A program made the position numbers and the translations under genes. Positions 8,296 through 16,997 of a DNA stretch of 64,000 nucleotides are shown one piece after another. Position 1 is the first letter of the stretch, and every line of letters starts with the position of its first letter. Below the pieces are notes generated by a model. That model was not told the origin of the DNA. It did no database searches and was given only the letters and a program-made list of their open reading frames with translations. The DNA is taken from the NCBI RefSeq assembly GCF_002844195.1, contig NZ_PEND01000004.1, forward strand, positions 1 through 64,000, written 5' to 3'. Origin of the DNA: Halegenticoccus soli. GTDB lineage: Archaea; Halobacteriota; Halobacteria; Halobacteriales; Haloferacaceae.

Positions 8296-9441
8296 ATGCA
8301 GACGGAACACGCCCTCCGCGTCGGCGACGCGGCCGAGATGAGCGCCGTCGCCGACGAGTCGGTCGAGCTGGTCGTCACGTCGCCGCCCTATCCGATGATC
8401 GAGATGTGGGACGACCTGTTCGCGTCGCGCGACCCCTCGATCGGGGCGGCGCTCGAACGCGGCGACGCCGAGGCGGCCTTCGAGCGGATGCACGCCCAGC
8501 TCGACGCAGTGTGGGACGAGGTGGTCCGCGCGCTCGTCCCGGGCGGCATCGTCTGCGTGAACGTCGGCGACGCCACGCGCTCCGTCGGCGGCGGCTTCCG
8601 GCAGTTCCCCAACCACGCCCGGATCGTCGACGCCCTCACGGAGCGCGGCCTGCGGCCGCTTCCGGACGTGCTCTGGCGGAAGCCGACCAACCGGCTCACG
8701 AAGTTCATGGGTTCGGGGATGCTCCCGCCCAGCGCCTACGTCACCCTCGAACACGAGTACGTCCTGATCTTCCGGAAGGGCGGAACCCGCGCGTTCCCGG
8801 CCGGCGACCGCGCCCGGTACGAGAGCGCGTTCTTCTGGGAGGAGCGCAACGAGTGGTTCTCCGACCTCTGGGAGCTGCAGGGCGAGGGACAGTCGCTGTC
8901 CGACTCGACGGACCGAGAGCGGTCGGGCGCGTTCCCGCTCGAACTCCCCCTGCGGCTGATCCGGATGTACTCGCTGTACGGCGACACGGTGCTCGACCCG
9001 TTCGCCGGCACCGGAACGACGGCGCTCGCCGCGATGCTCGCGGGGCGCAACTCGCTGGGGCACGAACTGGACGCCGACCTGATCGCGGCGTTCGACGAGC
9101 GACTCTCCGACCTCCCCCGGCGCTCGCGGGAGCGGATCGCGGCGCGGCTGGACCGGCACCGGACGTTCGTCGCCGGGTGCGAGGAGCGGCCTTCGTACGA
9201 AGCGGTCCACTACGACTTTCCGGTCGTCACGAAGCAGGAGCGGCGGATCCGGCTGTACGCCGTCGAGTCGGTGAGCGAGAGGGCGACGCCGACGGACGAT
9301 CGCGGCTCGCGGTACGTCGTCGAGTACGTCCCCGTCGACGGGGACTCGGCGGCCGACCACGGTTCGCCGGTCGACGACGGCTCGGCGGTCGACGGTACGT
9401 CGCCAATCGACGGCGACTCGCCGGCCGGATCCGGCGGCTAA
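8296..9441 (+). CDS. zim: Site-specific DNA methyltransferase, cytosine-N4 type (probable CTAG methylase)
   Basis: 381 residues from the ATG at 8296. The order is catalytic motif IV (VVTSPPYPMIEMWDD, residues 25-40) before the SAM-binding motif (LDPFAGTGTTALAAML, about 230-245), as in class beta methyltransferases. The SPPY form points to N4-cytosine. The N-terminal half matches what I remember of the orphan haloarchaeal CTAG methylase (Zim), so that specificity is inferred. No restriction endonuclease gene is adjacent, fitting an orphan enzyme. The C-terminal 35 residues are an acidic Asp/Gly/Ser tail and probably unstructured. A CTAG site lies about 27 bases before the start codon (8268-8271). 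The gene diverges from trkH. Confidence 0.85.
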   Translation: MQTEHALRVGDAAEMSAVADESVELVVTSPPYPMIEMWDDLFASRDPSIGAALERGDAEAAFERMHAQLDAVWDEVVRALVPGGIVCVNVGDATRSVGGGFRQFPNHARIVDALTERGLRPLPDVLWRKPTNRLTKFMGSGMLPPSAYVTLEHEYVLIFRKGGTRAFPAGDRARYESAFFWEERNEWFSDLWELQGEGQSLSDSTDRERSGAFPLELPLRLIRMYSLYGDTVLDPFAGTGTTALAAMLAGRNSLGHELDADLIAAFDERLSDLPRRSRERIAARLDRHRTFVAGCEERPSYEAVHYDFPVVTKQERRIRLYAVESVSERATPTDDRGSRYVVEYVPVDGDSAADHGSPVDDGSAVDGTSPIDGDSPAGSGG

Positions 9442-9490
9442 CGCTGCCACGGGGGACAACCCTTTGCGTCCCCGGCGCGGGGGTCGACGT

Positions 9491-10204
9491 ATGGATCTGG
9501 ACTTCGACTCGTTCGTGCTCGCCGCCAGTGCGGCGGACCTCGGCGAGGAGCCCGCCGCGCGCGAGCGCGCCGACGCGATCGAGTTCCGGATGGACCTCGC
9601 GGCCGACCCCCTCGGCTCGCTCGCCGACTACGACGGCGACCTGCCGATCATCGCGACGAACCGCGCCCGCTGGGAGGGCGGCGAGGCGTCGCCCGACGGG
9701 CGGCTCGCCGCGCTCTTTCGAGCCGCGGAGTTCGACGCGGTCGCGGCGATCGACGTGGAACTCGCCTGCTTCCGCGCCGACGCCGTCCCGCGGTCCGAAG
9801 CGCCCTCCGTCGACTCCGGCCGCGCGGCCGACCTCCGCGCGCACGCCCGCGACCGCGGCGCCGCGGTCGTCGTCTCCGTCCACGACTTCGAGTCGACGCC
9901 CCCCGAGGCGGACCTGCGGGACCTTCTCTCCGCGGCGGCCGCGGAGGGCGACGTGGGTAAGCTCGCGGTCACGGCCGCCGGACGGGCCGACGCGCTCGCG
10001 CTCCTGTCCGCGACGCACGGCGCGACGGCGGCCGGCGAGCGGGTGGCGACGATGGCGATGGGCGAGGCCGGCCGGCACACGCGGGCCGTCGCGCCGGTGT
10101 ACGGCTCGAAGATCGGCTACGCGCCGGTCGATCCGGCGAAGGCGACCGCGCCCGGGCAGTATGACCTCGACACGCTAGCCTCGCTCGTCGAGCGGCTGTC
10201 GTGA
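9491..10204 (+). CDS. aroD: 3-dehydroquinate dehydratase, type I (AroD)
   Basis: 237 residues. It converts 3-dehydroquinate to 3-dehydroshikimate, the third step of the shikimate pathway. The type I barrel is recognisable from ADAIEFRMDLA (substrate-binding Glu and Arg), VVVSVHDFESTP (catalytic His) and GDVGKLAVTA (Schiff-base Lys). The C-terminal GSKIGYAPVDPAKATAPGQ is also typical. The partner enzymes that make dehydroquinate in archaea are encoded 0.7-4 kb downstream on the other strand. The ATG at 9491 follows the methylase gene by 49 bases and aligns with the family start. Confidence 0.93.
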   Translation: MDLDFDSFVLAASAADLGEEPAARERADAIEFRMDLAADPLGSLADYDGDLPIIATNRARWEGGEASPDGRLAALFRAAEFDAVAAIDVELACFRADAVPRSEAPSVDSGRAADLRAHARDRGAAVVVSVHDFESTPPEADLRDLLSAAAAEGDVGKLAVTAAGRADALALLSATHGATAAGERVATMAMGEAGRHTRAVAPVYGSKIGYAPVDPAKATAPGQYDLDTLASLVERLS

Positions 10205-10296
10205 TCGGCCTCGCCGAGGCGCGCCCGCGGAGGATCGCCCGTCGCGGCGGACAATCCCGAATGTTAAACACTGTGGCGACTAACACGGCGTAAGAC

Positions 10297-10755
10297 ATGG
10301 CAGACACACGACGGCGGGCCGTGATCGCCGCGCTCCTGGGCACCCTCGGCGCGCTCGCCGGCATCGCGGGGTTCGGTCACGTCTACCTCCGGGAGTGGCG
10401 GCGGGCGATCGCCTGGTTCCTGTTCGTGCTGGGCGCGAGCATCCTGCTCATGGTCGCGTTCGTCGATCCCGAGGTGCTCGCCACCGACCCGATGTCGATC
10501 ACGGCGGACGACCTGCCGATGACCGTGATCGGGCCGATCTTCCTCCTGCTGTCTTTGAGCATCTTCGACGCGTACTACGTCGGTCGCCGCGGGAACAGGG
10601 GAGGACGCGGCGACGACGACGGCCACGCCTGTCCGCACTGCGGCCGGGAGGTCGACGCCGACCTCGATTTCTGTCACTGGTGCACCGAGCGCCTCGACCG
10701 CGCGGTCGAGCCGACGGACGGAACGGACGGAACGGACGCCGACGCGACGAAGTAG
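10297..10755 (+). CDS. Membrane protein with C-terminal zinc ribbon
   Basis: 152 residues. Two or three transmembrane helices are visible (about 8-28, 38-58 and 75-92: VIAALLGTLGALAGIAGFG, AIAWFLFVLGASILLMVAF, VIGPIFLLLSLSIFDAYYV). They are followed by a Gly/Arg/Asp linker and a zinc ribbon with CPHCGREVDADLDFCHWCTERL (residues 112-133). The tail is a short degenerate repeat (TDGTDGTDADATK). This architecture is common in haloarchaea, where it is annotated as a zinc-ribbon domain protein. The function is unknown. A poly-G run and direct repeats follow the gene. Confidence 0.8.
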   Translation: MADTRRRAVIAALLGTLGALAGIAGFGHVYLREWRRAIAWFLFVLGASILLMVAFVDPEVLATDPMSITADDLPMTVIGPIFLLLSLSIFDAYYVGRRGNRGGRGDDDGHACPHCGREVDADLDFCHWCTERLDRAVEPTDGTDGTDADATK

Positions 10756-10800
10756 CCGACGAGGTGCGAAGCGGGCGCGGCCGGGTTACGTGGCGGTAGA

Positions 10801-10853
10801 GGGGGGGGGGTCGGGTTCAGTGACGAGAGAGGGATGTTGAGTGACGAGAGAGG
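10801..10853. repeat. G10 homopolymer and 18-bp direct repeat
   Basis: Ten consecutive G (10801-10810) are followed by two copies of an 18-base sequence, 10815-10832 and 10836-10853, that differ at one position (core GTGACGAGAGAGG). The block lies between convergent genes. Confidence 0.6.
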
Positions 10854-10857
10854 AACC

Positions 10858-10881
10858 GGGCGCGCCGACTTCGTCGCGCCC
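10858..10881. terminator. Hairpin between convergent genes
   Basis: GGGCGCG pairs with CGCGCCC, with an inner two-pair extension, between the zinc-ribbon gene and dehydroquinate synthase. There is no T tract, so it may be a barrier to transcription rather than a classical terminator. Confidence 0.3.
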
Positions 10882-10931
10882 GATCAAGTAACGGCGACAC
10901 TCCCTCGGACGGGGACCGAGGGGCGGTCAGC

Positions 10932-12164
10932 TCACTTCTCGATGATGCTCTCTTCGACCGCCTCGCCGAAGTGCCGCGCGGTGTCCTCGTAGTAGACGAG
11001 CACTTCGTCGCCCGCTTCGAGGTCAGTCACCGCCTTCCGGCCCTCGCTGGTGGCGACTTTGATCGTCTCCGCGTTCTGGAGCAGCGTCTCGACCCGATCC
11101 TCGTCGTCGTCGGTCTCGACGCGCGCCTGGATCCGGAACATGGGGCGCTTTTCGATCTTCACCCGGCCGACGATCGCCTCGCGGGTCCGCCCCTCCGTGT
11201 CGACGATCTGCACCTCGTCGCCGCTTTTCAGCTCCGAGAGGTACTTCGTCCCCCCGCCGGGCGTCCGGACGTACGCGTGGACGGCCCCCGCGTTGACGCG
11301 GAACGGGCGGGAGGCGACGTAGGGCGACTCGGCGGTCTCCGCGTGGACGAAAAACAGGCCGCGACCCATGCTGCCGACGAGCATCCCCTCGTCGTGCTCC
11401 ATGAGCGAGCCGGTGTCGACGCAGACGCGGTCCGCCATCCCCGTCCGGTCGACGGCCGTGACCTCCGCCCACCGGAGTTCCAGCGTCTCGCGCTCGGTCG
11501 CGTCGCGCACCTCGACGGTCCGGCGGATCTCGTCGGGGTCGTCCGCGTCGAGCAGGACGCCGTCGGCGCCGAGTTCGAGCGTCTCGAACGCCGTCTGCGC
11601 CTCCTCGGCGTCGGTCACGCCGGCGATGAGCTCCGTCTCCTCGCCGATGCGGGCGATCAGGTTCTCCAGGGGGATGATCTTCCAGTCCTCCCCGATCACG
11701 ATCGTGTACTCGGCGTCGGCGGCGGCCTCCTCCGCGAACGACTCGTACTCCTTGTCGATAATGCGGACGTACGCCCCCTGCGCCCGGTTGTCGTACCGGC
11801 GGAGGGTCGTCAGGTCGGCCGATCCGGCGAAGTCCGGGGGGAGGGTGACCGTCCCGTCGCCCTCGCCGCCCTTGCCGACGACGTACGCGTCGGCCGTCGC
11901 GTCCGCCTCGGCCGCCTCCTCGCCCTCCGCGCCCCCGTCGACCCTGTCGATCAGCCCCTCGTCTTCGGCCTCCATGACGTGGGCTTCGAGGTCGGTCAGG
12001 AAGGCGGCGACCTTCACGTCCCCGAGTTCCCGGACGCGGGCCACGTCCGACTCGTCGACGAGCACCCAGTCGACGCCCGCTTCGAGCCCGGCCGTGATCC
12101 GCTTTTTCCTCGTCTCCCAGTCTCCGACCGCGTCGTCGGCTTTCAGCCACACGCTGCGTGTCAT
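10932..12164 (-). CDS. 3-dehydroquinate synthase type II (AroB')
   Basis: 410 residues from the ATG at 12164 (MTRSVWLKADDAVGDWETRK). This archaeal enzyme oxidatively deaminates and cyclises 2-amino-3,7-dideoxy-D-threo-hept-6-ulosonate (ADH) to 3-dehydroquinate with NAD, replacing the bacterial DAHP route. Family signatures include VDWVLVDESDVARVRELG, VIGEDWKIIPLENLIA, CVDTGSLMEHDEGMLVGSMGRGLFFVHAE and VNAGAVHAYVRTPGG. The ending LVYYEDTARHFGEAVEESIIEK is also characteristic. Its substrate-producing partner is two genes upstream on the same strand, which supports the assignment. An upstream GTG/ATG would add only unconserved residues. Confidence 0.95.
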   Translation of the reverse strand: MTRSVWLKADDAVGDWETRKKRITAGLEAGVDWVLVDESDVARVRELGDVKVAAFLTDLEAHVMEAEDEGLIDRVDGGAEGEEAAEADATADAYVVGKGGEGDGTVTLPPDFAGSADLTTLRRYDNRAQGAYVRIIDKEYESFAEEAAADAEYTIVIGEDWKIIPLENLIARIGEETELIAGVTDAEEAQTAFETLELGADGVLLDADDPDEIRRTVEVRDATERETLELRWAEVTAVDRTGMADRVCVDTGSLMEHDEGMLVGSMGRGLFFVHAETAESPYVASRPFRVNAGAVHAYVRTPGGGTKYLSELKSGDEVQIVDTEGRTREAIVGRVKIEKRPMFRIQARVETDDDEDRVETLLQNAETIKVATSEGRKAVTDLEAGDEVLVYYEDTARHFGEAVEESIIEK

Positions 12165-12248
12165 TATCGGTGGCACTCGGCGGCACGGCTTGAACGTGGC
12201 GGATGACACAGATCCGGTGGAGCGCGGCGGGGCGAGGGGACGCGACGG

Positions 12249-13037
12249 TCAGCAGATCTGCCAGCCGCCGTCGACGTGCAGCAGTTCGCCCGTGACGTAC
12301 CGGGCGTCGTCGCTGGCGAGAAAGAGCGCCGCGCCCGCCACGTCCTCCGGCGTCCCCGCCCGCCCCAGCGGGATGGGTTTCAGAAGCCCCCCCGTCGCGC
12401 CCTTCTCGGTCGCCTCCTCGGTCCACCCCTCCGCGAACTCGGTGGCGATCTGTCCGGGCGCGACGGCGTTCACCCTGACGCCGTGCTCGGACAGTTCGAG
12501 CGCCGCGCCGCGGGTGATCATCCGAACCGCCCCCTTGGTCGAGTCGTACTGCACCTGCCCCTTCTGGGCGAGGTTCGAGCTGATCGACGCCGTGTTGACG
12601 ACGCGCCCCGGCTCGCCGCGGTCGAGCATGTCCTTCGCCGCCGCCCGAACGCCGAAGTAGACGCCGCGGACGTTCACCGCGTGGATGCGGTCGAACTGCG
12701 CTCTCGTGATATCGAACATCCGGCCCGGGATCTGGACGGCGGCGTTGTTCACCATCACGTCGACGCCGCCGAACTCGCGCGCCGCCTCGACGACGGCCTC
12801 GATCTGGTCCGGGTCGGACACGTCCGTCTCGACGTACTCGGCCTCCCCGCCCGCCTCGCGGATCACCTCGTGGGTCGCCTCGGCCTCGTCGAGGTCCTTC
12901 GGCGCCTCGCGGACGTCCGCGACGACGACCGTCGCGCCCGCCTCGCCGAACCGCCTCGCGATCTCCCGGCCGATGCCGGAGCTTCCGCCCGTCACGATCA
13001 CCGTCTCGTCCGCGAAGTCGTAGGTTACAGACGCCAT
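12249..13037 (-). CDS. SDR-family oxidoreductase
   Basis: 262 residues. Classical short-chain dehydrogenase: cofactor motif VTGGSSGIGREIARRFGEAG, VVADVREA at the end of the second strand (an Asp that favours NAD), NNAAVQ, and the catalytic Ser/Tyr/Lys in NTASISS and VQYDSTKGAV. The ending LFLASDDARYVTGELLHVDGG is typical of the glucose/3-oxoacyl reductase branch. The substrate is unknown. It sits between ADH synthase and dehydroquinate synthase in an otherwise aromatic biosynthesis run. This may be chance insertion or a linked reaction. Confidence 0.9.
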   Translation of the reverse strand: MASVTYDFADETVIVTGGSSGIGREIARRFGEAGATVVVADVREAPKDLDEAEATHEVIREAGGEAEYVETDVSDPDQIEAVVEAAREFGGVDVMVNNAAVQIPGRMFDITRAQFDRIHAVNVRGVYFGVRAAAKDMLDRGEPGRVVNTASISSNLAQKGQVQYDSTKGAVRMITRGAALELSEHGVRVNAVAPGQIATEFAEGWTEEATEKGATGGLLKPIPLGRAGTPEDVAGAALFLASDDARYVTGELLHVDGGWQIC

Positions 13038-13176
13038 GCCCTCACATCTCGCTCCGGGGTCAAAAACGCCGACCCGGAGGGGGATGGCGACGGGGGCGCG
13101 CGCTGGCGGCCGGAGATCGCGCGCTGGAGGTCGGTGGTTGCGCGCGGGGGATCGAACCAGGGTTACGCGCTGGGGT

Positions 13177-13205
13177 CGCACCTCCGACTGCGCCTCGGAG
13201 GTGCG
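13177..13205. terminator. Perfect 11-bp hairpin after the ADH synthase gene
   Basis: CGCACCTCCGA and TCGGAGGTGCG form a perfect 11-bp stem with a 7-base loop. It starts 9 bases past the stop codon of the gene at 13214-14014. It could end, attenuate or process the trp-ADH synthase message before the SDR gene. There is no T tract. Confidence 0.5.
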
Positions 13206-13213
13206 TTTCGGGG

Positions 13214-14014
13214 TTACGCCTCGGCGGACAGCCCCGCCCGACCGAGCGCCTCCTCCGCGCTCCGGTTCTCGTGGACGACCGCGGAGACCGCGCGCGCGAT
13301 GGCCTCGGGGTTCTCGTGCTGGAAGATGCTGCGGCCCATCGAGACGCCGGCCGCGCCCGCGTCCATCGCGCCGCGGACCATCTCGACGGTGCGGCGGTCG
13401 GTGCCGCGGCTGCCGCCCGCGATCACCACGGGCAGCCGCGTCGACTCGACGACGTGCCGGAAGCTCTCGGCGTCGCCGCTGTAGGCGGTCTTGATCACGT
13501 CCGCGCCGAGCTCCTCCCCCAGGCGGACGGCGTGGCCCAGGCTCTCGGCGTCGTGTTCGTCGACGCCGGGACCGCGGGCGTAGGTCATGGCGAGAACGGG
13601 CATGCCGAGCCGCTCCGCGTCCTCGGTCACGCGCGCGAGGTCCTCGATCTGCCCGGGTTCGTGGGTGCTGCCGACGTTGATGTGAAAGGAGACGGCGTCG
13701 GCGCCGGCGCGGACGGCCTCCTCGACGGTGCCCGTGACCCGTTTGTCGTTCGAGTCGGGGCCGATGACGGTCGAGGCGTTCAGGTGGACGACGTACCCCT
13801 TGCCGTTCTTGTGGGGGTGAACGCGCGGGGCGATCCCCTTCTGGGTGAGCACCGCGTCCGCGCCGCCGCGCGTCACCGCGTCGATGGTTCCTTCGATGTT
13901 CTTGAGGCCGGTGACGGCCCCGAGCGTGATTCCGTGGTCCATCGGGACGATGAGGTACCGCCCCTCTGTGGAGATGCGATCGAGTCGAGAACTGATTCCT
14001 GCGTCGGTGATCAT
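13214..14014 (-). CDS. 2-amino-3,7-dideoxy-D-threo-hept-6-ulosonate (ADH) synthase (AroA')
   Basis: 266 residues. A class I aldolase barrel related to archaeal fructose-bisphosphate aldolase: RYLIVPMDHGITLG carries the Asp/His pair near the N terminus, and GADVIKTAYSGD carries the Schiff-base Lys. In the archaeal pathway it joins a 6-deoxy-5-ketohexose phosphate with aspartate semialdehyde to make ADH. Plain fructose-bisphosphate aldolase is the alternative, but the nearby type II dehydroquinate synthase and trp genes favour ADH synthase. It begins 27 bases after trpA and probably shares its message. Confidence 0.92.
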   Translation of the reverse strand: MITDAGISSRLDRISTEGRYLIVPMDHGITLGAVTGLKNIEGTIDAVTRGGADAVLTQKGIAPRVHPHKNGKGYVVHLNASTVIGPDSNDKRVTGTVEEAVRAGADAVSFHINVGSTHEPGQIEDLARVTEDAERLGMPVLAMTYARGPGVDEHDAESLGHAVRLGEELGADVIKTAYSGDAESFRHVVESTRLPVVIAGGSRGTDRRTVEMVRGAMDAGAAGVSMGRSIFQHENPEAIARAVSAVVHENRSAEEALGRAGLSAEA

Positions 14015-14041
14015 GGTATGTGAAACTGTGACAACACGCGG

Positions 14042-14878
14042 TTATGTGCGTTCCGGATGCGGTACACGTTGCTCCGCCCCGCGTCGCGCGCCCGCCTTCA
14101 GCTCGCGGGCCTTCTCTTCTAAGCGCGCGGCGACGTCGCTCGTGGCGGCGTCGTTCTCGTGCCCGTCGGCGACAATGTCCACGAGGGCGCTCCCGACGAT
14201 AACCCCGTCGGCGCCCGCGGCGACGACGCGCTCGGCGTGCTCGCCCGTGGAGATGCCGAAGCCGACCGCTTTCGGCACGTCCCAGTCGGCGAGCCTCGCG
14301 AGGCTCGCGTCGGTCTGGTCGGACACGTCCGCCCGCGCGCCGGTCGTGCCGAGCCGCGCCTGCACGTAGACGTAGCCCGACACCCGCTCCATGATGCGCT
14401 CCAGGCGCTCGCCGCGCGTCGTCGGGGCGACGATGAAGATCAGGTCGCGGTCGTGGGCGTCGCACGCCGCCCGGAGCGGGTCGCTCTCCTCGGCCGGGAG
14501 GTCCGGGACGACGAAGCCGTCGATGCCGACCTCGGCGGCGCGGCGGACGAACGGTTCCGGCCCCCGCTCGTCGCCGAAGCGGTAGATGAGGTTGTAGTAG
14601 GTCATGCAGACCAGCGGCGCGTCGACGTCCAGCTCCTCGACGAACCCGAAGAACCGCTCGGGGGTCATCCCGGCCTCCAGCGACCGGACGACGGCGCTCT
14701 GGATCGTCGGCCCCTCGGCGACGGGCTCCGAGAACGGGAGGCCGAGTTCGATCACGTCCGCCCCGCCGCGGGCGAGCGCCTCGACGTATTCGAGCGACGA
14801 CTCGTAGTCCGGATCCCCCACCGCGAGGTACGGGACGAACGCGGGGCCGGCGGCGAAGGCCTCCGGGACGCGGCTCAT
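14042..14878 (-). CDS. trpA: Tryptophan synthase alpha subunit
   Basis: 278 residues. It cleaves indole-3-glycerol phosphate to indole, which is channelled to TrpB. The catalytic Glu and Asp are visible in [23 protein letters not shown] and in the VPDLPAEES region. The phosphate-binding stretch [28 protein letters not shown] is intact. Its ATG overlaps the trpB stop by four bases (ATGA), so the subunits are translationally coupled. The C-terminal 30 residues are a charged helix. Confidence 0.97.
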   Translation of the reverse strand: MSRVPEAFAAGPAFVPYLAVGDPDYESSLEYVEALARGGADVIELGLPFSEPVAEGPTIQSAVVRSLEAGMTPERFFGFVEELDVDAPLVCMTYYNLIYRFGDERGPEPFVRRAAEVGIDGFVVPDLPAEESDPLRAACDAHDRDLIFIVAPTTRGERLERIMERVSGYVYVQARLGTTGARADVSDQTDASLARLADWDVPKAVGFGISTGEHAERVVAAGADGVIVGSALVDIVADGHENDAATSDVAARLEEKARELKAGARRGAEQRVPHPERT

Positions 14879-16128
14879 CGGAGTCCCCCCGTTCCGCCCG
14901 CGAACACGTCCAGGTCGGGGGCGTTCTTGACGTCGCGCTTCGCCGTCTCCTCGATCACCGATTCGAGGTCCTTGTCCCCCCGCCCGGAGACGTTCACGAT
15001 CACCGTCTCGCCGAGGTCCTCGCCGGCGTCTTCGAGGTAGCCGAACGCGTGCGCCGTCTCCAGCGCGGGGATGATCCCTTCGAGCTGCGAGAGCCGGTGG
15101 AACGCCGAGATCGCAGCGTCGTCGTCGACGTTCACGGGCGTCACCCGGCCGGCGTCGACGAGGTGGGCGAGTTCGGGACCGACCCCCGCGTAGTCGAGGC
15201 CCGACGAGACGCTGTGGGACTCCATGATCTGCCCGTGACGGTCCTGGAGGAGCTTCGTCCGCGCGCCGTGGAGGACGCCCTCGCTGCCGGTCGTGAGCGA
15301 CGCGGAGTTGGGCGCGACCCCGGCCTCCTCGTCCACGTCGAGGCTGCTGCCGCCGGCTTCGACGGCGTAGAGGTCGACGCCCTCGTCGTCCAGAAAGCGC
15401 GCGAACGCGCCCATCGTGTTCGATCCGCCGCCCGCGCAGGCCAGGACGCTGTCGGGGAGGGTGCCCGCCCGCGTTCTGATCTGCTCGCGGGCCTCCTCGG
15501 AGATGACCGCCTGGAAGTCCCGGACCAGACTCGGGAAGGGGTGCGGGCCGACGACGGAGCCGATGACGTAGTGGGTGTCCTCGACGTTCGTCGCCCAGTC
15601 GCGCATCGTCTCGCTGATCGCCTCCTTGAGCGTTCCGCGGCCGACGGAGACGGGATTGACCGCCGCGCCGTTGAGGCGCATGCGGAACACGTTGGGGCGC
15701 TGGCGGTTGATGTCGCGCGTGCCCATGTACACCTCGCAGTCGAGGCCGAGGTGCGCGCAGGCCATCGCCGTCGCGGTGCCGTGCTGACCGGCGCCCGTCT
15801 CGGCGATGATCCGCTCTTTGCCCATGTACTTCGCAAGGAGCACCTGCCCCAGCGCGTTGTTCAGCTTGTGCGCCCCGCCGTGGACGAGGTCCTCGCGCTT
15901 AAGGTACACCTCGCGGCCGTAGCGCTCCGAGAGGCGCTCGGCGCGCTGCAGCGGCGTCGGGCGGCCGCCGAAGTCGCGGAGCCGGCACCTGAACTCGTCG
16001 AGAAAGCCGTCCTCGTTTTCCACCGCGTACCGCTCGTAGGCGTCCGCCAGCTCCTCGATCGCCGGCATCAGCGCCTCCGGCACGTACTGTCCCCCGTAGT
16101 CTCCGAATTTTCCGTCGTTCGTACTCAT
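14875..16128 (-). CDS. trpB: Tryptophan synthase beta subunit
   Basis: 417 residues, the usual length for the TrpB1 form. It joins indole and serine using PLP. The PLP lysine is in [14 protein letters not shown], the active-site Glu in [16 protein letters not shown], and the phosphate-binding glycine loop in [13 protein letters not shown]. The end carries the [10 protein letters not shown] motif that positions the PLP ring. The gene overlaps both trpC (ATGA at 16125-16128) and trpA. Confidence 0.98.
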   Translation of the reverse strand: MSTNDGKFGDYGGQYVPEALMPAIEELADAYERYAVENEDGFLDEFRCRLRDFGGRPTPLQRAERLSERYGREVYLKREDLVHGGAHKLNNALGQVLLAKYMGKERIIAETGAGQHGTATAMACAHLGLDCEVYMGTRDINRQRPNVFRMRLNGAAVNPVSVGRGTLKEAISETMRDWATNVEDTHYVIGSVVGPHPFPSLVRDFQAVISEEAREQIRTRAGTLPDSVLACAGGGSNTMGAFARFLDDEGVDLYAVEAGGSSLDVDEEAGVAPNSASLTTGSEGVLHGARTKLLQDRHGQIMESHSVSSGLDYAGVGPELAHLVDAGRVTPVNVDDDAAISAFHRLSQLEGIIPALETAHAFGYLEDAGEDLGETVIVNVSGRGDKDLESVIEETAKRDVKNAPDLDVFAGGTGGLR

Positions 16129-16940
16129 GCGTTCCCGCCTCCGTCCCGCGGCGTCTTCGATCGATCGTCTCCTCGACGGGCGCGCTCGGCCCGGACGAAC
16201 CGTTCGGTGTTCGCCCGCACGTCCCCGTCCATGATGGCGGTCCCGACGAGCAGGGCGTCGGCGCCCGCCGCCCGCATCCGCCGGGCGTCGGCCGGCGTCG
16301 TCACGCCGCTTTCGGCGATCAGGGTCACGTCCTCGGGGACCGCCGGGGCGACCGCCTCGAACGTCCCGAGGTCGACCTCCAGCTTCGCGAGGTCGCGGTT
16401 GTTGACCCCGACGATGCTCGCCCCGGCGGAGAGCGCCTCGCGCAGCTCGTCGGCGTCGTGCACCTCGACGAGCGCCTGAAAGCCGCGCTCTTCCGCCGCG
16501 CGGAGTAAGGACGGGAGGTCGTCGACGAACCGCGCGATGAGCAGGACGAGATCCGACTCGACGAGGTCGAGCTGATCCTCGCGCACGACGAAGTCCTTGC
16601 GGAGCACGGGGACGTCCACCGCCTCGCGCACGCGCCGGAGGTTCTCGACCGATCCGCCGAAGTGCTCCGGCTCCGTCAGCACCGACAGCGCCGCGGCGCC
16701 GCCGTCGACCATCGCCTCGGCGAGTTCGACGGGGTCCTCCTCGCGCCGCCCCTCGGTCGTGGGGCTCGTCGGCTTGACCTCCGCGACGATCGGCACCCGG
16801 CCGTCCGCCTCCGCCGCGGCGATCGCGTCCGGCAGCGACCGCGCGGCGATCGACAGGCGCTCCTCCCCGCCCGATCGCTCGCGCGCGGCGTCGAGGATGG
16901 AGCGGACCGCGGGCGCCATCGATCCCTCATTAGCGTTCAT
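16125..16940 (-). CDS. trpC: Indole-3-glycerol-phosphate synthase
   Basis: 271 residues. It closes the indole ring of the tryptophan pathway. The barrel shows [12 protein letters not shown] (substrate Lys), [13 protein letters not shown] (catalytic Lys), a Glu in [15 protein letters not shown], and [30 protein letters not shown] and the phosphate-binding [10 protein letters not shown]. First gene of the trpCBA run. The remaining tryptophan genes (trpD, E, F, G) are not in this window. A CTTATG box 28 bases upstream suggests a leaderless message. Confidence 0.97.
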   Translation of the reverse strand: MNANEGSMAPAVRSILDAARERSGGEERLSIAARSLPDAIAAAEADGRVPIVAEVKPTSPTTEGRREEDPVELAEAMVDGGAAALSVLTEPEHFGGSVENLRRVREAVDVPVLRKDFVVREDQLDLVESDLVLLIARFVDDLPSLLRAAEERGFQALVEVHDADELREALSAGASIVGVNNRDLAKLEVDLGTFEAVAPAVPEDVTLIAESGVTTPADARRMRAAGADALLVGTAIMDGDVRANTERFVRAERARRGDDRSKTPRDGGGNA

Positions 16941-16967
16941 CGTTGTACACTACTGTGCTGTTTTGGA

Positions 16968-16973
16968 CATAAG
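16968..16973. promoter_or_regulatory. TATA-like element shared by trpC and the divergent MGMT homologue
   Basis: CATAAG on the plus strand (CTTATG on the minus) lies 28 bases before the trpC ATG at 16940 and 25-30 bases before the ATG at 16998. It is the only AT-rich TATA candidate in the 57-base gap. Confidence 0.4.
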
Positions 16974-16997
16974 GCTTGCGTCCGAGGCTCAACTTTC

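Noticed and set aside
13100-13176. Possible tRNA-like sequence (GGGGATCGAACC)
   Set aside because: No acceptor, anticodon or D-arm pairing could be built around it.
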